Positions 25,230 to 35,980 of a DNA stretch of 64,000 nucleotides are shown here, piece after piece. Where the stretch lies: contig NZ_FOWQ01000004.1 in NCBI RefSeq assembly GCF_900115505.1, positions 304,250-368,249 of the forward strand, read 5' to 3'. The position numbers were made by a program, and so were the translations under genes. Below the pieces are notes generated by a model. It saw nothing but the letters and a program-made list of their open reading frames with translations, had not been told where the DNA came from and searched no databases. Source of the stretch: Geodermatophilus dictyosporus. Its GTDB lineage: Bacteria > Actinomycetota > Actinomycetes > Mycobacteriales > Geodermatophilaceae. The first letter of the stretch is position 1, and the number at the start of each line of letters is the position of its first letter.

Positions 25230-25258
25230 GGGGCCGGGTCCCGCCGGGACCCGGCCCC
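25230..25258. terminator. Terminator after the MOSC gene
   Basis: 13-bp perfect stem (25230-25242 with 25246-25258), 3-nt loop, between convergent genes. Confidence 0.8.
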
Positions 25259-25275
25259 TCGTCGTGCGGCCGGGG

Positions 25276-25818
25276 TCAGGCCGGGCCGTAGGTCAGGTGC
25301 GCCACGCCGTTGCTCAGCCGCTCGACGTCGAGCAGCGACAGCTTCTGCGACGTCCCCTCGGGGAACAGCCGGATGCCCTCGCCGAGGGCGACCGGGTAGA
25401 CGTAGAGGTGCAGCTCGTCGGCCAGGCCGTCGGCGACCAGCGCGCGCACCAGGGTGGCGCTGCCGCTGACGTAGAGGTCGCGGTCGGCCTTCAGCTCGCG
25501 GATCCGGTCGGGGTCGTAACCGCCGAGCGCCTCGGAGTTGCGCCACACGGAGGCGGCGTCGGTGAGCGTCGAGGACACGACGTACTTGGTGGTGTCGTTG
25601 AAGAACGGCGCGCCCGGGTCCTCCTCGACGGTCCGCGTCGACCAGGCCGGCGCGAACATCTCGAAGGTCGTGCGGCCGAGGAGGATGCCCGACGAGGACG
25701 CGGTCAGCGCCCCGATCGACTCGGACAGGTCGTCGGGGAAGCCGTAGTCGACCGTCCACATCGGGACGTCGACCACCCCGTCGACGGTGGTGAACTCGTG
25801 CACCCGGATGGCGCCCAT
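25276..25818 (-). CDS. Dihydrofolate reductase/RibD C-terminal family protein
   Basis: 180 residues. The RibD_C pattern is clear: MGAIRVHEFTTVDGV at the start, LLGRTTFEMFAPAW, then LYVSGSATLVRALVADGLADELHLYVYP and LGEGIRLFPEG. Such stand-alone proteins probably reduce an unknown substrate with NADPH. They are not the biosynthetic RibD (no deaminase domain). The ATG at 25818 has GAGGAG upstream. Confidence 0.88.
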   Translation of the reverse strand: MGAIRVHEFTTVDGVVDVPMWTVDYGFPDDLSESIGALTASSSGILLGRTTFEMFAPAWSTRTVEEDPGAPFFNDTTKYVVSSTLTDAASVWRNSEALGGYDPDRIRELKADRDLYVSGSATLVRALVADGLADELHLYVYPVALGEGIRLFPEGTSQKLSLLDVERLSNGVAHLTYGPA

Positions 25819-26115
25819 GTCGTGCTCCTCGCGTGTCGGTCGGCCACGGCGGCCGCTCGGTCGGTCTCGTGGGGTCAGACACTGGCCGATCCCGTTTCTC
25901 ATCGGTGGGGGACCCGCCGTCCTGCGATGCCCCGGTGACCGATGGGGACCCGGCCGACGACCTGCCCGGCGCCCTCGGGTGCCGGCCGCCGGGCGGTCGT
26001 CGACCGGGCCGTCGCGGGCGGCGTGCGGATCGACGCGGGGTACACCGCCGGGACCGATGAGTCCGGGGAGCGGCGGCGGTCTGCCCGGCGCCGAACCCGT
26101 CGCGAGGAGGACACC
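25819..26115. other. Gap without recognised features
   Basis: 297 bp between the RibD_C gene and the DUF1905 remnant. No gene, tRNA or long hairpin was recognised; a GAGGAGG ribosome binding site for the next reading frame lies at its right end. Confidence 0.4.
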
Positions 26116-26430
26116 GTGAGCGGTCCCGCAGGCCCCGGCGCGCTCGACGCCCAGTTCACCGCCCCCGTGGCAGAGCCCGGCCGGGGGCGGCCGGACGTAC
26201 GTGCGGATGCCGGGGTCGGCCGAGTACTTCGGCGCCCGCGGCCTGGTGGAGGTGCGCGGCACCGTCGACGGCGTGCCCTTCCGCAGTTCCTTCATGGCCC
26301 TCGGCGACGGGACGCACGAGCTGCCGGTGACGGCCGACCTGCGCCGGGCCCTCGGCGAGGCCGCCGGCGACGAGGTCACCGTCCGGCTGGAGGGGCGGCT
26401 CGCCCGAGCCCGCCGCCTCCCGCGCGATCG
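26116..26430 (+). pseudogene. Frameshifted DUF1905 protein
   Basis: GTG at 26116 with GAGGAGG upstream opens [12 protein letters not shown], the usual DUF1905 N-terminus. After ~26165 the family sequence continues in the next frame ([55 protein letters not shown]). One single-base insertion or two-base deletion inside the G/C run at ~26160-26190 explains it. No proper stop follows the shifted frame before the HNH gene. Either a recent pseudogene or a sequencing error. Confidence 0.75.
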
Positions 26431-26438
26431 GGCGCACC

Positions 26439-26828
26439 ATGGGGGAGATGGCACTGGACAGGGCCGCACGCCTGGAGGCGGCCGTGGAACGGGACGGCCC
26501 CACCTGCATCTGGTGCGGCCGCGCGCTCTCCGGGCAGGTGACCCCCACGACCGAGCACGTCGTGCCGCGGGTCAAGGGCGGGCCGTCGTGGCTGGAGAAC
26601 GAGGTCGCCGCGTGCCGCCGCTGCAACGCCGAGCGCGGGCACACCGCGCCCGTCGAGTGGCTGGAGGAGTGCCTGCGCCGCGGGTGGCCGGCCGACGAGG
26701 TGCGGCTCGGGCGGATCCTCACCCAGCTCGCCGAGGCGATCGCCGTCCGCGGCGGGCAGCGCAGGGCCCGGCCCTACCTGGAGTCCCAGCTGCGCCGGCT
26801 GCGCCGACGGGGTGGCGTCGCCGCCTGA
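26439..26828 (+). CDS. HNH endonuclease-like protein
   Basis: 129 residues. HNH core: CIWCG (residues 23-27), [14 protein letters not shown] with the catalytic His (~38-52), [14 protein letters not shown] (~54-67). The four cysteines should bind structural zinc. The C-terminal half is charged and helical. ATG at 26439 (a second ATG is codon 4). Free-standing HNH proteins of this size are common in actinobacteria and mostly uncharacterised. Confidence 0.88.
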   Translation: MGEMALDRAARLEAAVERDGPTCIWCGRALSGQVTPTTEHVVPRVKGGPSWLENEVAACRRCNAERGHTAPVEWLEECLRRGWPADEVRLGRILTQLAEAIAVRGGQRRARPYLESQLRRLRRRGGVAA

Positions 26829-26884
26829 GCCCGCCGCCTGACCCCGCCGCCTGACCCCCGCCGCCTGGCCCCCGCCGCCTGGCC
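26825..26884. repeat. Tandem CCCGCCGCCTG(A/G) units
   Basis: Four to five units of about 15 bp follow the HNH stop and run into the promoter region of the next gene. The copies differ only at one or two positions. Confidence 0.7.
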
Positions 26885-26891
26885 CCGGCCG

Positions 26892-26897
26892 TAGCGT
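26892..26897 (+). promoter_or_regulatory. -10 element of the second MOSC gene, leaderless type
   Basis: TAGCGT 7 nt before the GTG at 26905. Confidence 0.4.
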
Positions 26898-26904
26898 GGC
26901 GGGC

Positions 26905-27492
26905 GTGAGCGCGGGCACCGTCGTCGGCATCTCGGTCTACCCGGTGCGCGGGTGCGCCGGGACGGCGCTGCAGCGCGCCGACGTCCGCCCCGCCGGGCTG
27001 GCCGGTGACCGGGCCTGGGCCGTCGTCGACGCCGACGGCCGGGTGCTGCGCGGTAGGGACGCCCCCGCCCTGGCCGGCGTGGCCGCCACCGGGGACCCGG
27101 CCGCCGACGCCGCCGCCGTCACCGGCGCACTCGGCCGCCCGGTGCGGCTCGAGCCGCTGACCGCCCGGCCCGACGGCTCCGCCGCGGTGCACCTGGTCTC
27201 CCGGCAGGCCCTCGACCTCGCGGCCGCCGGCGTCGTGCCGGCCGGCTGCGGCGCCGAGGACCCGCGCGCCAACCTGCTGCTCGACCTGCCCGGCGGCTCA
27301 TCCGGCGACTCCTCCGGCGACTCCTCCGGTGACCTCTCCGGTGACCTGGAGCGCGCCTGGGTGGGCCGCCGGCTGCGGCTCGGCTCGGCGGTGCTCGAGG
27401 TCACCCGCCTGCCGAAGCACTGCCTGGGCGTCTACGCCGAGGTGGTCGAGCCGGGCACGGTGGCCGTCGGCGACGACGTCGTCCCAGCGTAG
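26905..27492 (+). CDS. MOSC-domain protein (MOSC_N plus MOSC)
   Basis: 195 residues. [22 protein letters not shown] at the start is the MOSC N-terminal beta-barrel pattern. The MOSC part includes [24 protein letters not shown], and [13 protein letters not shown] with the probable active cysteine. Between these, residues ~132-148 are a tandem SSGD/LSGD repeat coded by four 12-bp units (27298-27347), likely a surface loop of variable length. Second MOSC protein within 2.6 kb; function unknown. Confidence 0.85.
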   Translation: MSAGTVVGISVYPVRGCAGTALQRADVRPAGLAGDRAWAVVDADGRVLRGRDAPALAGVAATGDPAADAAAVTGALGRPVRLEPLTARPDGSAAVHLVSRQALDLAAAGVVPAGCGAEDPRANLLLDLPGGSSGDSSGDSSGDLSGDLERAWVGRRLRLGSAVLEVTRLPKHCLGVYAEVVEPGTVAVGDDVVPA

Positions 27493-27523
27493 TCGGGTCG
27501 CTGGACCGGGGGCGGGCGGTCGA

Positions 27524-27529
27524 TACGCT
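27524..27529 (+). promoter_or_regulatory. Probable -10 of the thrS operon
   Basis: TACGCT about 65 nt upstream of the thrS GTG. The leader is too short for a T-box element. Confidence 0.35.
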
Positions 27530-27593
27530 GGCCGGTGCCCGCCCGTCCCGGACGGACGCCGACCGGCACCCCGAGCGACCCCCAGGAGACCCC

Positions 27594-29666
27594 GTGTCCG
27601 CCGCGCCCACCCCCGCCGCCGCCGCCCCGATCCGGGTGCCGGCCGGGACCACGGCCGAGCAGGCGCTCAAGGACGCCGGGGTCGCGCTCAAGGGTCCCGA
27701 CGGCGCCGTCGTCGTCCGCGACCTGGCCACCGGCGACCTGCGCGACCTCGCCTGGTCCCCCGAGGCCGACGCCGACGTCGACCCGGTGCCGGCCGCCAGC
27801 CCCGAGGGCCGCGCCGTCATCCGCCACTCCACCGCCCACGTCCTCGCCCAGGCGGTGCAGGACCTCTTCCCGGGCACCCGCCTGGGCATCGGCCCGCCGG
27901 TCGAGAACGGCTTCTACTACGACTTCGACCCCGAGAAGCCGTTCACGCCCGAGGACCTGCAGGCGCTGGAGAAGCGCATGCAGCAGATCGTCAGGGCCGG
28001 CCAGCGGTTCGCCCGCCGCGACATCGCCGACGACGACGCCCGCGCCGAGCTCGCGCACGAGCCGTACAAGCTGGAGCTGATCGGGCTCAAGGGCTCCGCT
28101 CCCGACCCGGCCCACCCGGCGGCCGAGGGTGCCGACGTCGAGGTCGGCGGCGCGCAGCTGACCATGTACGACAACCTCGACGCCCGCACCGGCGACCGGG
28201 TGTGGACCGACCTGTGCCGTGGCCCGCACCTGCCGCGCACCTCGGGCATCCCGGCGTTCAGCCTCACGCGGTCGGCCGCCGCCTACTGGCGCGGCAGCGA
28301 GAAGAACCCGCAGCTGCAGCGCGTGTACGGCACGGCCTGGGAGAGCCGCGAGGCGCACAAGGCGTACCTGGAGCAGCTGGCCGAGGCCGAGCGCCGCGAC
28401 CACCGGCGACTGGGCGCGGAGCTGGACCTCTTCAGCTTCCCCGACGAGATCGGGTCGGGCCTGGCGGTGTTCCACCCGAAGGGCGGCGTCGTCCGGCGCG
28501 AGCTGGAGGCCTACAGCCGCCGGCGGCACGAGGAGGCCGGCTACTCCTTCGTCAACACCCCGCACATCAGCAAGGCGCGGCTGTTCCAGGTCTCCGGTCA
28601 CCTCGACTGGTACGCCGAGGGCATGTACCCGCCCATGCAGCTCGACGAGGAGCGCGACGCCGGGGGCGCCGTCCGCCGGCAGGGGCAGGACTACTACCTC
28701 AAGCCGATGAACTGCCCGATGCACAACCTGGTGTTCGGCTCCCGCGGCCGGTCCTACCGGGAGCTGCCGCTGCGGCTGTTCGAGTTCGGCACCGTGTACC
28801 GCTACGAGAAGTCCGGCGTCGTCCACGGGCTGACCCGGGCCCGCGGCTTCACCCAGGACGACGCGCACATCTACTGCACCCCCGAGCAGATGGGCGGGGA
28901 GCTGCGCAGCCTGCTCGACTTCGTGCTCGGGCTGCTCGCCGACTACGGCCTGGCGGACTTCCACCTGGAGCTGTCCACCCGCGACCCGGAGAAGTCGGTC
29001 GGCTCGGACGAGAGCTGGGAGGTCGCCACCGAGGCGCTGCGGCAGGCGGCGGTGGACTCCGGCCTGGAGCTGGTGCCCGACCCGGGCGGCGCGGCGTTCT
29101 ACGGCCCCAAGATCTCCGTGCAGGCGCGCGACGCGATCGGCCGCAGCTGGCAGATGTCGACCATCCAGGTCGACTTCAACCTGCCGGAGCGCTTCGGCCT
29201 GGAGTACACCGCCGCCGACGGCTCGCGGCAGCGGCCGGTCATGCTGCACCGGGCGCTGTTCGGCTCGATCGAGCGGTTCTTCGCCGTCCTCACCGAGCAC
29301 TACGCCGGCGCGTTCCCCGCGTGGCTCGCGCCGGTGCAGGTCACGGCGGTCCCGGTCACCGACGACCAGGTCCCGTACCTCGGCGACGTCGCCCTGCGGC
29401 TGCGGGAGCGGGGCATCCGGGTCGAGGTCGACGACTCCGACGACCGCATGCAGAAGAAGATCCGCAACGCCAGCAAGCAGAAGGTGCCCTTCGTGCTCAT
29501 CGCCGGGGCCACCGACGCCGAGGCCGGTGCGGTCTCCTTCCGCTTCCGCGACGGCAGCCAGCGCAACGGTGTCCCGGTGGACGACGCCGTCGACGCCGTC
29601 GCCGCGTGGGTGGCCGCCCGGCACAACGCCGACCCGACCGCCGAGACGCCGCTGGGGCGGTCGTGA
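27594..29666 (+). CDS. thrS: Threonyl-tRNA synthetase
   Basis: 690 residues. It has an N-terminal TGS domain (~15-80) and an editing domain with [12 protein letters not shown] and [11 protein letters not shown] (~80-240). The class II catalytic core follows (~260-560; KPMNCPMHN motif, [50 protein letters not shown]), then the anticodon-binding domain. Start GTG at 27594 has AGGAG upstream. First gene of the run thrS-HIT-pgsA-acyltransferase-pimA, the same order as M. tuberculosis Rv2614c-Rv2610c (recalled). Confidence 0.97.
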   Translation: MSAAPTPAAAAPIRVPAGTTAEQALKDAGVALKGPDGAVVVRDLATGDLRDLAWSPEADADVDPVPAASPEGRAVIRHSTAHVLAQAVQDLFPGTRLGIGPPVENGFYYDFDPEKPFTPEDLQALEKRMQQIVRAGQRFARRDIADDDARAELAHEPYKLELIGLKGSAPDPAHPAAEGADVEVGGAQLTMYDNLDARTGDRVWTDLCRGPHLPRTSGIPAFSLTRSAAAYWRGSEKNPQLQRVYGTAWESREAHKAYLEQLAEAERRDHRRLGAELDLFSFPDEIGSGLAVFHPKGGVVRRELEAYSRRRHEEAGYSFVNTPHISKARLFQVSGHLDWYAEGMYPPMQLDEERDAGGAVRRQGQDYYLKPMNCPMHNLVFGSRGRSYRELPLRLFEFGTVYRYEKSGVVHGLTRARGFTQDDAHIYCTPEQMGGELRSLLDFVLGLLADYGLADFHLELSTRDPEKSVGSDESWEVATEALRQAAVDSGLELVPDPGGAAFYGPKISVQARDAIGRSWQMSTIQVDFNLPERFGLEYTAADGSRQRPVMLHRALFGSIERFFAVLTEHYAGAFPAWLAPVQVTAVPVTDDQVPYLGDVALRLRERGIRVEVDDSDDRMQKKIRNASKQKVPFVLIAGATDAEAGAVSFRFRDGSQRNGVPVDDAVDAVAAWVAARHNADPTAETPLGRS

Positions 29667-30238
29667 CCATCGGCCCGGACGGCTTCAACGTCCCGGTCTC
29701 CAGCGACGACGGCGGCCCGGCCACCGTCTTCGAGCACCTGTGGACGCCGTACCGCATGGCCTACCTCCGCGGCGAGGGCAAGCCGACCGGTGAGCACGAC
29801 TGCCCGTTCTGCCTGATCCCGGCCATGCCGGACGAGGAGGGGCTGGTCGTCGCCCGCGGCGGGACGGTGTTCGCGGTGCTCAACCTCTACCCCTACAACG
29901 CCGGGCACCTCATGGTGGTCCCGTACCGGCACGTGCCCGACTACACCGACCTCACCGCCGCCGAGGTCGCCGAGCTGGGCGCGTTCACGCAGACGGCGAT
30001 GCGGGTGGTGCGAGAGGTGACCGGCGCGCACGGCTTCAACATCGGGATGAACCAGGGCGCGGTGGCCGGCGCCGGCATCGCCGACCACCTCCACCAGCAC
30101 GCGGTCCCGCGCTGGGGCGGGGACACCAACTTCATGCCCGTCATCGGGCTCACCCGGGTGCTGCCCCAGGTGCTCGCCGAGACGCGGGCCCTGCTCGCGC
30201 GGTCCTGGCCGACACCGGCCCCGGTGCAGGGAGACTGA
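29663..30238 (+). CDS. HIT-domain nucleotide hydrolase/Ap4A phosphorylase-like
   Basis: 191 residues. HIT motif [10 protein letters not shown] (~residues 144-153); DCPFCLIPA near residue 47 supplies zinc-type cysteines, and [19 protein letters not shown] is typical. The mycobacterial orthologue at this position (Rv2613c) was reported to be an Ap4A phosphorylase; applied here by synteny. GTG start overlaps the thrS stop by 4 bp. Confidence 0.9.
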   Translation: MTIGPDGFNVPVSSDDGGPATVFEHLWTPYRMAYLRGEGKPTGEHDCPFCLIPAMPDEEGLVVARGGTVFAVLNLYPYNAGHLMVVPYRHVPDYTDLTAAEVAELGAFTQTAMRVVREVTGAHGFNIGMNQGAVAGAGIADHLHQHAVPRWGGDTNFMPVIGLTRVLPQVLAETRALLARSWPTPAPVQGD

Positions 30239-30239
30239 C

Positions 30240-30875
30240 GTGCTGGGTCAGGGCGCCCGCGCCGCCGTCGGCCGGTTCTGGGCGCCGGTGGTCACCCGGC
30301 TGGCGCGGGCCGGGGTCACCCCCGACATGGTCACCGTCACCGGGACGCTCGGCGCCATCGCGGGGGCGGTGCTGCTGATCGCGCACGGGCAGCTCTTCTG
30401 GGGCGCGTTCACCGTCACGGTGTTCGTGCTGCTCGACATGCTCGACGGCGCGCTGGCCCGCGCCCGCGGCGGCGGCTCGGCGTTCGGCGCGGTGCTCGAC
30501 TCCACCTGCGACCGGGCCGTGGACGCCGCCGTCTTCGGCGCCCTGGTCTGGTGGTTCACCGGCGCGGGCGCGAACCGGCTGCTCGCCCTGCTGGCGCTGG
30601 TCGCCCTGGTCCTGGGCGTGCTCACCAGCTACACCAAGGCCCGCGCCGAGGGGGTGGGCATCCCGTGCGACGTCGGGCTGGTGGAGCGCACCGAGCGGCT
30701 GATCCTGGTGCTCACCGGCACCGGCCTGACCGGCCTGGGCCTGCCGTACCTCGTCGACGTGGGCCTGTGGCTGTCGGTCGCCGGCGGCGCGGTGACCGTC
30801 GCGCAGCGCATCGCCGCCGTCCACCGCGGGTCCCGGGGGAAGGCAGCCCCGGCGGCGTCGGCGCCGGCGCGGTGA
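30240..30875 (+). CDS. pgsA: Phosphatidylinositol phosphate synthase (CDP-alcohol phosphatidyltransferase)
   Basis: 211 residues with about six membrane spans. The CDP-alcohol phosphatidyltransferase motif is complete: DMLDGALARARGGGSAFGAV followed by LDSTCDRAVD (~residues 63-95). With PimA downstream it should join CDP-diacylglycerol and inositol-1-phosphate to phosphatidylinositol phosphate. GTG start 1 bp after the HIT stop. Its stop overlaps the acyltransferase start. Confidence 0.93.
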   Translation: MLGQGARAAVGRFWAPVVTRLARAGVTPDMVTVTGTLGAIAGAVLLIAHGQLFWGAFTVTVFVLLDMLDGALARARGGGSAFGAVLDSTCDRAVDAAVFGALVWWFTGAGANRLLALLALVALVLGVLTSYTKARAEGVGIPCDVGLVERTERLILVLTGTGLTGLGLPYLVDVGLWLSVAGGAVTVAQRIAAVHRGSRGKAAPAASAPAR

Positions 30876-31807
30876 GCGGCGTGCGCGCCCGCGCGGCCGC
30901 TCGCCTCACCGACCTGGGCTACGCCGCCGGCTGGCAGGCCGTCCAGCGGCTGCCCGAGCCGGTGGCCCGCGGTGCCGCCGACGCGGCGGGGCGGTGGGTG
31001 GCCGGGCGCGGTGGCCGCGGGGTGCGCCAGCTGCGGGCGAACCTGCGGGTGGCCACCGGCGGCAAGCTGGACACCGAGGAGCTCGACGCGCTGACCGTCC
31101 GTGCGCTGCGCTCCTACGCGCGCTACTGGCAGGAGGCCTTCCGCCTGCCCCGCCTGGGCACCGAGCGGATCCTGCGCGACACCGTCCTGCTCGGGCAGGA
31201 GCACCTCGAGCGGGCCCGCGTCCAGGGCCGGCCGGTGGTCCTGGCGCTGCCGCACAGCGGCAACTGGGACGCCGCCGGCGTGTGGCTGGTCGACTGGCTG
31301 GGCGGGCCGTTCCTGACCGTTGCCGAGCGGCTGCGCCCGGAGTCGCTGTACGAGCGCTTCCTCGCCTTCCGGGAGACCCTCGGCATGCGGGTGGTACCGC
31401 TGACCGGCGGCCCGCGGCCGAGCTCGGAGGTGCTGCGCGAGTGGCTGGCCGGCGGCTCGTCGGTCTGCCTGCTCGTCGACCGCGACCTGGGCTCCGGCGG
31501 CGTCGGCGTGGAGTTCTTCGGCCGGCCGGCCACCATGCCCGGCGGGCCGGCGCTGCTGGCCGCGCAGACGGGCGCGGCGCTGCACCCGGCCGTCTCGCGG
31601 TTCAGCGAGCGGGGCTGGGTGCACGAGGTCTTCCCCGAGGTCCCCCTCGACGGCGGGCCACGGCTGCGGGACCGGGTGACCACCGCGATGCAGGCCGTGG
31701 CCGACGCCTTCACCGACGGCATCACCCGGGCGCCCGAGGACTGGCACGTGCTGGGGCGGATCTGGGCCGACGTGCCGCCGGACCCGCCCGCGGGAGGGCG
31801 CGGCTGA
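30872..31807 (+). CDS. patA: Phosphatidylinositol mannoside acyltransferase (LpxL/HtrB family)
   Basis: 311 residues. The HX4D acyltransferase motif is HSGNWD (~residue 128) in LALPHSGNWDAAGVW. LVDRDLGSGGVGVEFFGRPATMPGGPALLA is the second conserved block. Position between pgsA and pimA identifies it as the PIM acyltransferase equivalent to Rv2611c. A peripheral, cytoplasmic-face membrane enzyme using acyl-CoA. GTG start overlaps the pgsA stop. Confidence 0.92.
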   Translation: MSGVRARAAARLTDLGYAAGWQAVQRLPEPVARGAADAAGRWVAGRGGRGVRQLRANLRVATGGKLDTEELDALTVRALRSYARYWQEAFRLPRLGTERILRDTVLLGQEHLERARVQGRPVVLALPHSGNWDAAGVWLVDWLGGPFLTVAERLRPESLYERFLAFRETLGMRVVPLTGGPRPSSEVLREWLAGGSSVCLLVDRDLGSGGVGVEFFGRPATMPGGPALLAAQTGAALHPAVSRFSERGWVHEVFPEVPLDGGPRLRDRVTTAMQAVADAFTDGITRAPEDWHVLGRIWADVPPDPPAGGRG

Positions 31808-33015
31808 TGCGGATCGGCCTGGTCTGCCCCTACCGGTGGGACGTCCCCGGCGGGGTCCAGTACCACGTGCGCGACCTCGCCGAGACGCTGCGCGGCCTGG
31901 GCCACCACGTCGAGGTGCTCACCCCTGCCGGGCACGAGGAGTCGCTGCCGGCCGAGCACGCGACCTGGGCCGGGCGCACCGTGCCGGTGCCCTACAACGG
32001 CTCGATGGCCAGCATGCAGCTCGGACCGGTCAGCGCCGCCCGCGTGCGCCGCTGGCTGCGCGAGGGCCACTTCGACGTCGTCCACGTGCACGAGCCGGCG
32101 ACCCCCTCGGTCTCCCTGGTCGTCTGCATGACCGCCACCGGCCCGCTCGTGGCGACCTACCACGCCGCCACGACCCGCTCCAGGTGGCTGGCTGCCGTCG
32201 GCCCCCTCATCCGCCCGTGGCTGGAGAGGATCTCCGGGCGCATCGCGGTGTCGGACTTCGCCCGCCGGGTGCAGGTGGAGCACCTGGGCAACGACGCGGT
32301 GGTCATCCCCAACGGCGTGCACGTCGCGCCCTTCGCGCAGGGCCCCTCGCTGCCCGGTCACACCCGCGGCGTGGACGGGCCGACCATCGGCTTCCTCGGC
32401 CGGTACGACGAGCCGCGCAAGGGCCTGCCGGTGCTGCTGGAGGCCATGCGCACCGTCGTCCGTGAGCACCCCGGCGCGCGGCTGCTGGTCGCCGGCCGGG
32501 GCGACCCCGGGGCCCTGCGCGACGCGCTGGGCGACGACCTCGCGCCCTCGGTGGCGGTGCTCGGCGAGATCTCCGAGGCCGACAAGGCCGCCTTCCTCCG
32601 CTCGGTCGACGTGTACTGCGCGCCCAACCTGCTCGGCGAGTCCTTCGGCGTGGTGCTCATCGAGGCCATGGCCGCCGGCGCGCCCATCGTGGCCAGCGAC
32701 CTCGACGCGTTCGCGCGGGTGCTGGAGGACGGCGCGGCCGGCGTGCTGGTGCGCCGCGGGGACAGCGCGGCGCTCGCCCGGGCGCTGTCGGACCTGCTCG
32801 CCGACCCCGGCCGCCGGGCGCGGCTGTCGGCGGCCGGGCAGGCGGCGGCCGCCGGCTACGACTGGCAGGTCGTGGCCCGCCGGGTGCTCGACGTCTACGA
32901 GACCGTCGTCCTCGCCGGGACCGGCGGGGTCACTGCCGCCGACGACGAGGACCTCGCCGCCGCCGGTGCCCCCGACGGGGTGTGGCCGTCCCTCTTCCGG
33001 AGGCCGCGCCGCTAG
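31807..33015 (+). CDS. pimA: Phosphatidylinositol alpha-mannosyltransferase PimA
   Basis: 402 residues, GT4 glycosyltransferase with GT-B fold. N-terminal VPGGVQYHVRDLAETL (Gly-rich loop, ~13-28), VHVHEPATPS, HAATTRSRW, then GFLGRYDEPRKGLPVLLEA and the donor-binding LLGESFGVVLIEAMAAGAPIVASD (EX7E, ~280-303). It transfers the first mannose from GDP-mannose to phosphatidylinositol. Start ATG shares one base with the upstream stop. Confidence 0.95.
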   Translation: MRIGLVCPYRWDVPGGVQYHVRDLAETLRGLGHHVEVLTPAGHEESLPAEHATWAGRTVPVPYNGSMASMQLGPVSAARVRRWLREGHFDVVHVHEPATPSVSLVVCMTATGPLVATYHAATTRSRWLAAVGPLIRPWLERISGRIAVSDFARRVQVEHLGNDAVVIPNGVHVAPFAQGPSLPGHTRGVDGPTIGFLGRYDEPRKGLPVLLEAMRTVVREHPGARLLVAGRGDPGALRDALGDDLAPSVAVLGEISEADKAAFLRSVDVYCAPNLLGESFGVVLIEAMAAGAPIVASDLDAFARVLEDGAAGVLVRRGDSAALARALSDLLADPGRRARLSAAGQAAAAGYDWQVVARRVLDVYETVVLAGTGGVTAADDEDLAAAGAPDGVWPSLFRRPRR

Positions 33016-33018
33016 CGT
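33013..33018 (+). promoter_or_regulatory. -10 element of the LemA-like gene, leaderless type
   Basis: TAGCGT overlapping the pimA stop codon, 8 nt before the GTG at 33027. Confidence 0.45.
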
Positions 33019-33026
33019 GGGCGGTC

Positions 33027-33566
33027 GTGACGCCCGACGCCTGGTTGCTGCTCGCCGCGGGCGTCGCCGTCCTCCTCCTCGCCTGGACGGCGTGGACGCT
33101 CACCCGGCTGCGCCGTCTCGAGGGCCGGGTCGCGCGCGCCTGGTCGGTGCTCGACACCCGGCTGCAGCAGCGCGCGGCGCTGGCCGCCGACCTGGCCTCG
33201 GAGCACGCCGCCGTGCTCGGGGAGGACCGCGCCACCCGGCTCAAGGCCGTTGCGCACGAGGCCGGCCGGCCGCGCACCGGCGACCGCGAGCTGGCCGAGA
33301 ACGCCCTCGGCCGGGAGCTGCGGGCGCTGCCCGCCGAGCTGCCCGGGGTGCCCGCGCGGCTGCTCACCGAGCTGGCCGAGGCCGACGCGCGCATGGGCCT
33401 GGCCCGCCGCTTCTACAACGACGCCGTCCGCGACACCCACCTGCTGCGGCTGCACCGGTTCCCGCGGCTGCTGCGGCTGCACGCCGACCGCCCGCTGCCG
33501 CGCTTCTTCGACGTCGAGGACGGGCTGGACGCGGTGACCACCGGCGCCGGACCGGCCGCCCGCTGA
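33027..33566 (+). CDS. LemA-like single-span membrane protein
   Basis: 179 residues. One N-terminal transmembrane helix (~4-22, [19 protein letters not shown]) is followed by long helices. [27 protein letters not shown] (~126-152) resembles the closing helix of LemA-family proteins, so a distant LemA relation is plausible. Function unknown. It has its own promoter, so it is only loosely tied to the PIM operon. Confidence 0.75.
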   Translation: MTPDAWLLLAAGVAVLLLAWTAWTLTRLRRLEGRVARAWSVLDTRLQQRAALAADLASEHAAVLGEDRATRLKAVAHEAGRPRTGDRELAENALGRELRALPAELPGVPARLLTELAEADARMGLARRFYNDAVRDTHLLRLHRFPRLLRLHADRPLPRFFDVEDGLDAVTTGAGPAAR

Positions 33567-33633
33567 CGCGACCTACGATGGCTGCGGCCGAGCGCCTCCC
33601 CGGCCGGCCACCCCCCTCGACCTGGAGCAGCCC

Positions 33634-34545
33634 GTGTCCCCGCACGCCGACGTCCCCGCCACGCCCACCACGGGCACCGACCGCGTCAAGCGCGGCCTGG
33701 CCGAGCAGCTCAAGGGCGGCGTCATCATGGACGTCGTCACCCCCGAGCAGGCCCGCATCGCCGAGGACGCCGGCGCGGTCGCGGTCATGGCGCTGGAGCG
33801 GGTGCCCGCCGACATCCGCGCCCAGGGCGGCATCGCGCGGATGAGCGACCCGGACATGGTGCAGGGGATCATCGACGCGGTCTCCGTCCCGGTGATGGCC
33901 AAGGCCCGCATCGGCCACTTCGTCGAGGCCCAGGTGCTGCAGGCCCTCGGCGTGGACTACGTCGACGAGTCCGAGGTGCTCACCCCGGCCGACGAGGCCC
34001 ACCACATCGACAAGCACGCGTTCACCGTCCCGTTCGTCTGCGGCGCCACCGACCTGGGCGAGGCGCTGCGCCGGATCGCCGAGGGCGCGGCGATGATCCG
34101 CAGCAAGGGCGAGGCCGGCACCGGCAACGTCGTCGAGGCCACCCGGCACGTGCGCGCGCTGCGCGCCGGCATCCGGCGGCTGGCCACCCTCGACGAGACC
34201 GAGCTGTTCGTCGCGGCCAAGGAGCTGCGCGCGCCGCACGACCTGGTGGTCGAGGTCGCCCGCGCCGGGAAGCTGCCGGTCGTGCTGTTCACCGCCGGCG
34301 GCATCGCCACCCCCGCCGACGCGGCGATGATGATGCAGCTGGGCGCCGAGGGCGTGTTCGTCGGCTCGGGCATCTTCAAGTCCGGCGACCCCGCCCAGCG
34401 GGCCGCGGCGATCGTGCAGGCCACCACGTTCTTCGACGACCCGGACGTGGTCACCAAGGTGTCCCGCGGGCTGGGCGAGCCGATGGTCGGCATCAACGTG
34501 GACACGCTGCCCGACTCGCAGCGCTTCGCCACCCGCGGCTGGTGA
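33634..34545 (+). CDS. pdxS: Pyridoxal 5'-phosphate synthase, PdxS subunit
   Basis: 303 residues, TIM barrel. [23 protein letters not shown] with the first catalytic Asp and MDV motif, [18 protein letters not shown] with the Schiff-base lysine, and [20 protein letters not shown]. Combines ribose-5-phosphate, glyceraldehyde-3-phosphate and ammonia to make PLP. Translationally coupled to pdxT (GTGA overlap). A TACGAT box at 33573-33578 is a possible promoter. Confidence 0.97.
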   Translation: MSPHADVPATPTTGTDRVKRGLAEQLKGGVIMDVVTPEQARIAEDAGAVAVMALERVPADIRAQGGIARMSDPDMVQGIIDAVSVPVMAKARIGHFVEAQVLQALGVDYVDESEVLTPADEAHHIDKHAFTVPFVCGATDLGEALRRIAEGAAMIRSKGEAGTGNVVEATRHVRALRAGIRRLATLDETELFVAAKELRAPHDLVVEVARAGKLPVVLFTAGGIATPADAAMMMQLGAEGVFVGSGIFKSGDPAQRAAAIVQATTFFDDPDVVTKVSRGLGEPMVGINVDTLPDSQRFATRGW

Positions 34546-35227
34546 GCGCCCCGGCCCCGGACCCCGTCCGCATCGGGGTCCTGGCGCTGCAGGGTGACGT
34601 CCGCGAGCACCTCGCCGTCCTGACCGCGCTGGGCGCCGAGGCGGTGCCGGTGCGGCGCCCGGAGGAGCTGGCCGGCGTCGACGGGCTGGTGCTGCCGGGC
34701 GGCGAGTCGACGACGATGACCAAGCTCGCCGTCCGCACCGGGCTGCTCGGGCCGCTGCGCGAGGCCGTCCGCGGCGGGCTGCCGGCCTACGGCACCTGCG
34801 CGGGCCTGGTGCTGCTGGCCGAGCGGCTGCTCGACGCCCCGCCCGGTCAGCCGACCCTCGGCGCCCTCGACGTCACGGTGCGGCGCAACGCCTTCGGGCG
34901 GCAGGCGGAGTCCTTCGAGTCGCGGATCGAGCTGGCCGGCGTGCCGGGCGGCCCGCTGTCGGCGGTGTTCATCCGCGCGCCGTGGGTGGAGGAGGCCGGG
35001 CCGGACGTCGAGGTCCTCGGGCGGGTCGTCGGCGGACCGGCCGACGGTAGGATCGTCGCGGTGCGCCAGGGCGACGTCGTGGCCACCAGCTTCCACCCGG
35101 AGCTGACCGGGGACACCCGGGTCCACGCGCTGTTCGTGGACGTCGTGCGGCAGGCGGCCGCGGTCGGCCGGGCGGTGGCCGTCCCCAGTGGCGCCGGTGC
35201 CGGCGCCCCCGACCCCGGAGGAGAGCA

Positions 35228-35231
<4 letters not shown>
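34542..35231 (+). CDS. pdxT: Pyridoxal 5'-phosphate synthase glutaminase, PdxT subunit
   Basis: 229 residues. Class I glutamine amidotransferase: [12 protein letters not shown] at the start, [10 protein letters not shown], the nucleophile in [11 protein letters not shown], and the His-Glu pair in ATSFHPELT. Supplies ammonia to PdxS. GTG start overlaps the pdxS stop. Its C-terminal codons contain the GGAGGAG ribosome binding site of the next gene. Confidence 0.96.

Positions 35232-35980
<749 letters not shown>

Noticed and set aside
27493..27593. Possible T-box leader upstream of thrS
   Set aside because: Only ~60 nt of leader, with no specifier-like stem or T-box consensus.
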